From: Chrysochromulina tobinii
Lineage: Eukaryota > Haptophyta > Prymnesiales > Chrysochromulinaceae
Assembly (NCBI GenBank): GCA_001275005.1
Contig: JWZX01002332.1
Location: 1-10,670, forward strand
Direction of reading: 5' to 3'
Length of the DNA: 10,670 bases
The position numbers were made by a program, and so were the translations under genes. The stretch's first letter is position 1; each line of letters opens with the position of its first letter. Positions 6,035 to 10,670 of the stretch are shown here, in pieces. Below the pieces are notes generated by a model. That model was not told the origin of the DNA, ran no database searches, and saw nothing but the letters and a program-made list of their open reading frames with translations.

Positions 6035-8597
6035 AGGGCATTGAGTCCGTGAGCGCACAACGAGCGCGTGTCGACTCGAACAATCGCCCTGCACGACGGC
6101 GAGAGCGGTATAAACGTCCTATGTGGACGGCGAGAGCACAGCAGCGGTGGCGGTCTGACGCTAAAGAAGGGCATCGAGTACCATGAGCGCATCGAGCGCG
6201 TCTCGACTTGTACGATCGCCTTTTACGCCTTGCTCAATGGCAAAAGCGGTACAAACGTCCTATGGGGACGGCAAGAGCACAGCGGCGGCGGCGGTCCGAC
6301 GCCAAAGAGGGCATCGAGAACCATGAGAGCGCATCGAGCGCGTCTCGACTTGAACGATCTCCTAGCATGATGGCGAGAGCGCGGTACAAACGTCCGATGT
6401 GGACGGCGAGAGCACAGCAGCGGCGGCGGCCTGACGCCAAAGAAGGGCATCGAGCACCGTGAACGCAATAAGAGCGCGTCTCGACTTGAATAATCGCCCT
6501 GCACGATGGCAAGCGGTATAAACATATTGTCGACGTCGAGAGCACAGCGACGGCTGGGTCCGACGCCAGAGAGGGCATCGAGAACCATGAGCACACAACG
6601 AGCGCATCTCGTCTTGAACGATCCCGCCTTGCACGATGGCGAGAGCGGTATGAACGTCCTATGTGGACGGCGAGAGCACAGCGACGGCGGCGGTCTTACG
6701 GCGGTCTGACGCCAAAGAGGGCATCAAGAACCATAAGCGCTTCGAGCGCATCTCGACTTGAACGATCGCCTTGCATAATGGCGAGAGCGATACAAACGTC
6801 CGATGTGGACGGCGAGAGCACAGCAGCGGCGGCGTCCTGACGCCAAAGAAGGGCATCGTGAACGCAATAAGAGCGCATCTCGACTTGAACAATCGCCCTG
6901 CACGATGGCAAGAGCGGTAAAAACGTCCGATGTGGACGGGCGAGTGCACCGCGGCGGCGGCGGTCCGACGCCAAAATGGGCATCGAGAACCATGAGCGCA
7001 CGATGAGCGCATTTCAACTTGAACAATCGCTCTGTACGATGACAAGAGCGGTATAAACGTCCTAGAGGTGGACGGCGAGAGCTCAGCGACGGCGGGTCCG
7101 ACGCAAAAGAGGGCATCGAGAACCGTGAGCACATTGAGCGCATCTCGACTTGACGGTCGCCTTGCGCGATGGCGAGAGCGGTATACAAACGTCCAATGTG
7201 GACGGCGAGAGCACAGCGATGGCGTGGCGGTCCGACGCCAAAGAGGGCATCGAGAACCATGAGCTCACAATGAGCGCATCTCGACTTGAACTATTGCTCT
7301 GCACACGATGGCAAGAGCGGTATACAAACGTTCGATGTGGACGGCGAGAGCTCAGTGGCAGAGGCGGTCTGATTCCAAAGAGGACATCAAGAACCATGAG
7401 CGCACAACGAGCGCGTCTCGACTTGACTGATCGCTCTGTACGATGACAAGAGCGGTATAAACGTCCTAGAGGTGGACGGCGAGAGAGCTCAGCGACGGCG
7501 GGTCCGACGCAAAAGAGGGCATCGAGAACCATGAGCATATCGAGCGCATCACTTGACTTGACGGTCGCCTTGCGCGATGGCGAGAGCGGTATACAAACGT
7601 CCAATGTGGACGGCGAGAGCACAGCGACGGCGCGGCGGTCCGACGCCAAAGAGGGCATCGAGAACGATGAGCGCACAATGAGCGCATCTCGACTTGTACG
7701 ATCGCCCCCGGCACGATGGCAAGAGCGGTATACAAACGTCCGATGTGGACGGCGAGAGCTTAGTGGCAGAGGCGATCTGATTCCAAAGAGGACATCAAGA
7801 ACCATAAGCGCACAACGAGCGCGTCTCGACTTGACTGATCGCCCGTGAGCGCAAACAGCGCATCTCGACTTGACTGATTGCCCTGCACGTGTGCACGATG
7901 GCAAGAGCGGTATTGTAAACGTCCTATGTGGACGGCGAGAGCACAGCAGCGGCGGCGGCCTGACGCCAAAGAAGGGCATCGAGCACTGTGAGCGCAAGAA
8001 GCGCGTCTCGACATGTACGATGGCCCGGCACAATGGCAAGAGCGGTACAAACGTCTTATGTCAATGGTAAGATCACAGCGGCGGCGGTGGCCTGATGCCA
8101 AAGAGGGCATCAAGAACCATGAGCGCACAACGAACGCATCTCGACTTGTACGATCGCTTTACACGATGGCGAGAGCGGTACAAACGTCCAATATGGACGG
8201 CGAGAGCACTGCGGCACAGTGGCGCGGCCGACGCCAAAGAAGGGCATCGAGAACCATGAGCGCAAACAACGAGCGCATCTCGACTTGAACGATCCCGCCT
8301 TGCACGATGGCGAGAGCGGTACAAACGTCCAATGTGGACGGCGAGAGCACAGCGGCGGCGGCAGCCTGACGCCAAAGAGGGCATCGAGAACCATGAGCGC
8401 ACCATGAACGCGTCTCGACTTGAACGATCGCCCTGCACAATGGCAAGAGCGGTATTGTAAACGTCCGATGTGGACGGCGAGAGCACAACGGCTCTGCAGC
8501 GGCGACCAACACCTAAAGAAGGGCACCGAGCACCGTGAGCGCAAACAGCGCGTCTCGACTTGACTGAGCGCCCTGCACGATGGCAAGAGCGGTATTG
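6035..8597. repeat. ~136-bp satellite array, about 19 units
   Basis: About 2.56 kb of head-to-tail units. Taking TCGACTTG as landmark, units start near 6071, 6203, 6345, 6481, 6609, 6753, 6880, 7014, 7145, 7281, 7418, 7554, 7689, 7826, 7865, 8008, 8141, 8280, 8415 and 8555; most steps are 127-144 bp (mean about 136), with one short 39-bp unit at 7826-7865. Conserved blocks per unit are GCACGATGGCAAGAGCGGTA, AAACGTCC, GTGGACGGCGAGAGCACAG, a CGGCGGCGG run, GACGCCAAAGAGGGCATC and GAACCATGAGCGCA. The left end grades into the recombinase fragment at about 6035; the right end stops at GAGCGGTATTG, 8597. The minus strand has few stops, so long open frames (up to about 318 codons, 8039-7083) arise, but they rotate through three frames because 136 is not a multiple of three; I do not call them genes. 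Confidence 0.95.
7014..7825. repeat. Duplicated three-unit higher-order block in the satellite
   Basis: Two adjacent blocks of three satellite units, 7014-7417 (404 bp) and 7418-7825 (408 bp), share block-specific variants in the same order: AAACGTCCTAGAGGTGGACG with GACGCAAAAGAGGGC in unit 1, GACGGTCGCCTTGCGCGATG in unit 2, and AGTGGCAGAGGCG with CTGATTCCAAAGAGGACATC in unit 3. This shows recent segmental duplication of a trimer and not only single-unit slippage. Confidence 0.85.
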
Positions 8598-8607
8598 CAC
8601 AGCAACG

Positions 8608-8716
8608 TTACTTGCCTAGTAACTAGGCTAGTTACTAGCTTGACCGTAGTTTTGGGATAACTAGGCTAGTTACTAGCCCCTGGCCGGCTAGTAACAGTTC
8701 TGACGCGTTACTAGCC
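8608..8716. repeat. Cluster of CTAGTAAC/GTTACTAG palindromes
   Basis: Three hairpin-capable inverted repeats lie within 110 bp. At 8616-8638, CTAGTAACTAG and its exact complement flank a single G (23 nt). At 8658-8672, TAACTAG and CTAGTTA flank a single G. At 8686-8716, GGCTAGTAAC pairs exactly with GTTACTAGCC around an 11-nt loop, followed by a C-run. They share one 8-10 bp motif in both orientations and begin 11 bp after the satellite ends. They could be ends of small inverted-repeat elements, a recombination site or a replication barrier; the sequence does not decide. Confidence 0.85.
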
Positions 8717-8867
8717 CCCCCCACCGGTTTGCAATAACTAACGCACTTTGCGAGATATTCACCGAGATTACTTTCAACCGAACATCGCTGAGATTCTATT
8801 TATAACGCACGCACATGGTCGCCAGCGCGCGCAAAACGATACAATCGCATGCAGCAGCACAGACAGC
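8717..8867. other. Spacer with TATA-like box on the minus strand
   Basis: No gene is seen. On the minus strand, TATAAATAG (8804-8796) is a good TATA-box match that would direct transcription leftward into the palindromes and the satellite. Short repeats GAGATT (8764, 8790) and AACGCAC (8738, 8804) are also present. Any promoter role is inference. Confidence 0.3.
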
Positions 8868-8966
8868 TTCTGATCACCTGAGTACCTCTGATCACACCTG
8901 CTCTGATCGCCTCTGAGTACCTCTGATCACACCCGCTCTGATCGCCTCTGATCATCTCTGATTACC
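8868..8966. repeat. CTCTGATC short tandem repeat
   Basis: A 35-bp unit starting CTCTGATCACACC and ending CTGAGTAC or CTGATCAT occurs twice in tandem (8886-8920 and 8921-8955), flanked by partial copies. It is itself built from about 10-12 bp CTCTGATC steps. It sits about 20 bp beyond the 3' end of the minus-strand gene at 8984, so it would fall in or near that gene's 3' untranslated region. Confidence 0.8.
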
Positions 8967-8983
8967 TGTTGTTGAGCCAGCAG

Positions 8984-9859
8984 CTAGATGGCCGTCGGCG
9001 CGGCCTCCTCCGCCCCAGCTGCCTCCTCAACTAGCACCTTTTTGACGAGCATCCACGAATCATAATAATCCTTCTGGTGCAGCTTGTGCTTCTCTTCCGA
9101 GATGTGCCTCTTGGTCTCCTTGAAGATGTCCTCAATGTCGTAGAACTTGATCCAGCTTGCATTCGCACATGCGAGGCTCACCACGCCGTAGTTTGGGAAC
9201 AGGAGCCGGAGCTTCTGCCCGCAGTGCACGCGGTAGGTCTTGTCCACGTGCACTTCGCCATACTTGGTGAAGGTCATCTCGAAGACCGTGTCGAGGATGT
9301 GGCTGACATCGGGCTCCGTGATGGTCTCCACAGCCGGATTCGAGGTCTCCAGCTTCGGGAACATGGTGAGCGAGAAGACAACGCCATCGAGCTCGCCCTT
9401 GGACAAGAGCCGCGCGCCCAGGCCGAGCTTTCCCTTTTCCGCCAAGTACTTGGAGGTGCGCAGGCCACCGGGACGGCTGCCGACGGACTTGGGCACCAGG
9501 GCTGCCGACGCCGGTGGCTGTGCAGGGTCACGACCTACCTTCGACTCGGTGATCACCGGCGTCGGGAACGAGAAGTTGAGCACGTCCTCAATCGAGTCGA
9601 CCCAGTGCTCGGTGTCCTTCTCGATGCTCACGAGCAGCTGCAGCATGTTGTTGCGCGACATCCTCTGCAGGCCACCAATGTCGAAGACCGCGCGCGCGCA
9701 CAGGTTGGCCTGCACGCGGTCGCAGAAGTGCTGGATCGCCTCCTTCTTGGCCGGGTCGCCGCGCGCGAGTGCGTGGGCCATGCTATTGAAGAAGTCCTCA
9801 AGAGGTGCAGCCTTGTCGCCGGCGAAGCTGCGAGGGAGGCGCAGAACGGTGAGTGCCAT
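8984..9859 (-). CDS. Unrecognised 291-residue protein
   Basis: I do not recognise the family. The frame is open from 9946 to 8984 (320 codons); the ATG at 9859 (MALTVLRLPRSFAGDK, 291 residues) is preferred because the sequence before it consists of short TTCAAA repeats and reads as low-information Leu/Asn/Glu. Composition is protein-like: mixed charge, helical N-terminal half (FFNSMAHALARGDPAKKEAIQHFCDRVQANL), a Pro/Ser-rich linker around GRDPAQPPASAALVPKSVG, then a segment with beta-like pattern (HILDTVFEMTFTKYGEVHVD, CGQKLRLLFPNYGVVSLACA), and a Lys/Glu/His-rich C-terminal helix ending in an alanine/glutamate tail. No signal peptide, membrane helix or metal motif is evident. It is divergent from the zinc-finger ORF starting at 9988 with a 128-bp gap, so the two may be co-regulated or belong to one element. 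The opposite-strand frame over the same DNA looks like an antisense shadow. Confidence 0.6.
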   Translation of the reverse strand: MALTVLRLPRSFAGDKAAPLEDFFNSMAHALARGDPAKKEAIQHFCDRVQANLCARAVFDIGGLQRMSRNNMLQLLVSIEKDTEHWVDSIEDVLNFSFPTPVITESKVGRDPAQPPASAALVPKSVGSRPGGLRTSKYLAEKGKLGLGARLLSKGELDGVVFSLTMFPKLETSNPAVETITEPDVSHILDTVFEMTFTKYGEVHVDKTYRVHCGQKLRLLFPNYGVVSLACANASWIKFYDIEDIFKETKRHISEEKHKLHQKDYYDSWMLVKKVLVEEAAGAEEAAPTAI

Positions 9860-9987
9860 GTGCGAGCGCTGTTGCGGTTCAAACGAAAACCCGGTCCCGA
9901 GAGCATTCAAACACTCGAGCACTTCTGCGTTCAAAAGGTCGAGCACTCAGATTCAAAAGGTCGAAAACGAATTTCCCACTGGCCACG
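9860..9987. promoter_or_regulatory. Divergent intergenic region with four TTCAAA repeats
   Basis: TTCAAA occurs at 9879, 9907, 9930 and 9952, each followed by a related tail: ACGAAAACC, CACTCGAGCAC, AGGTCGAGCAC and AGGTCGAAAAC. The spacing is 28, 23 and 22 bp. All four copies fall between the preferred start of the minus-strand gene (9859) and the plus-strand start (9988). A shared binding-site array is possible, by position and repetition only. Confidence 0.45.
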
Positions 9988-10670
9988 ATGCCCTTCCGCT
10001 GCCCGTCGTGCAAGGCGCCGTGCGCCAACCTCGAGCAGCACAAGAGGCGAAACCCATTGTGCGATCGCGCGCCGCGCGAGCAGGCGCCGCCTCCTAGAGC
10101 CCCACCTTCGACGGCTGGCGTCGAGGCAGACGACCACTTCAAGAACAAGTTCGCGCGTCGCATCAACCTTGACTATGCCAACCTGAGGTACAAGAGGTTC
10201 ATCGAGACGTCGCACTGCTCGGCCTTCCACACGTGTGCCATAGGGTGGATGGATATGCTCTTCGAAGCGGCGCTGGACGTCGCCATGGACGCGTCCAGCG
10301 TCTCAGAGGCCGTGCGCGCGATGCGTGAGCTACATGCAGACGGGCGCAAGGTGCTGACCGACTACCACTCGCAAGCGGCGCGCGACGCGTACCTTCTGAA
10401 GGTGGTCAAGATCCCATATATCAGGCCGATGCCCTTCAACCCGAGCTCGCCCGAAGAGTTCCGCAAGTTCGCCGCCAAGCTCTCCATCAGCCAGCTGCTT
10501 GAGCGCATCATGCAGCACGATGAGAAGGCTCGCAAGCTCATCATTGCCAAGTCCGACGAGTGGATGATCGGCGACAAGCACAACGTCAGGGCGACGGTGT
10601 ACGCGGACATCACCGATGGGTGGCGGTGCAGGAGCGCCTCGCCCGCCGCTCCCCCGCCCGCCGCTTCCCC
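9988..10670 (+). CDS. Zinc-finger ORF, incomplete at right edge; possible KDZ/Plavaka-type transposon protein
   Basis: The frame is open from the ATG at 9988 (context GCCACGATG) to the window end, 227 codons without a stop. A C2HC-like finger is at the N-terminus: C5, C8, H18 and C25 in FRCPSCKAPCANLEQHKRR. A Pro-rich linker follows, then a helical region (about 55-140) and IPYIRPMPF at 142-150. Then comes SQLLERIMQHDEKARKLI, SDEWMIGD and TVYADITDGWRCR near 204-214. An N-terminal finger followed by a [RT]VY-[AS]-[DE] segment near a Trp resembles the N-terminal part of Plavaka/KDZ transposases, but this is a remembered pattern and the catalytic DDE part would lie beyond the window. The last 30 bases are a CCGCCGCTCCCC-type Pro/Ala repeat. 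It could equally be a host protein of unknown function. Confidence 0.6.
   Translation, partial: MPFRCPSCKAPCANLEQHKRRNPLCDRAPREQAPPPRAPPSTAGVEADDHFKNKFARRINLDYANLRYKRFIETSHCSAFHTCAIGWMDMLFEAALDVAMDASSVSEAVRAMRELHADGRKVLTDYHSQAARDAYLLKVVKIPYIRPMPFNPSSPEEFRKFAAKLSISQLLERIMQHDEKARKLIIAKSDEWMIGDKHNVRATVYADITDGWRCRSASPAAPPPAAS

Noticed and set aside
7083-8039. 318-codon minus-strand frame and several 120-180-codon frames inside the satellite
   Set aside because: The 136-bp unit is not a multiple of three, so successive units are read in different frames; the peptides reflect stop-poor repeat DNA, not a conserved protein.
9077-10186. 369-codon plus-strand frame opposite the 8984-9859 gene
   Set aside because: Its His/Val/Leu/Glu-rich composition is typical of an antisense shadow, and it overlaps two better frames, including the zinc-finger ORF in a different frame.

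Overview
The window looks like nuclear DNA of a GC-rich microbial eukaryote, most likely a photosynthetic protist with a secondary (red-lineage) plastid such as a haptophyte, dinoflagellate or stramenopile alga. Reasons: it carries a proteasome assembly chaperone (UMP1/POMP), a eukaryote-only protein; it carries an MsrA-like protein whose N-terminus reads like a signal peptide plus transit peptide plus twin-arginine lumen signal; and it holds long tandem satellites and degenerate telomere-type TTAGGGG repeats. The recognised genes are each one uninterrupted reading frame. The placement to phylum is a low-confidence inference.

Layout. 1-870 is repeat DNA: a 22-bp tandem array built on CGTCTCACAA, interrupted by about 200 bp of telomere-like repeats, then a second, wider-spaced array with the same core. 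870-1632 is non-genic, with an AT-rich TATC-rich stretch. 1633-3024 (+) encodes a HExxH zinc metallopeptidase-like protein with a SAM-like C-terminus. Only 66 bp later, 3091-3936 (+) encodes an MsrA-fold protein that lacks the catalytic cysteine. 3937-4744 shows no gene. 4745-5179 (-) is UMP1. Between UMP1 and 5757 lie two copies of a ~75-bp dispersed repeat. 5758-~6034 (-) is the C-terminal end of a tyrosine recombinase, cut off where a ~136-bp satellite begins. The satellite runs to ~8597 with about 19 units and a duplicated three-unit higher-order block. 8608-8716 is a cluster of perfect palindromes, and 8868-8966 a short GATC-rich tandem repeat. 8984-9859 (-) is an unrecognised protein, divergently arranged with an unfinished zinc-finger ORF (9988 to the end, +) that may be a transposon protein.

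Overall this reads as a few ordinary, compact genes (1.6-5.2 kb) between two repeat-dominated, mobile-element-rich territories. The metallopeptidase, MsrA-like and UMP1 genes show no sign of a common pathway. The most unusual items are the cysteine-less, probably lumen-targeted MsrA-like protein, the recombinase remnant with a 6-bp duplication inside its HxxR box and read in frame into the satellite, and the four-copy TTCAAA repeat in the divergent intergenic region near 9.9 kb. I did not find a clear, self-contained new defence or metabolic system.
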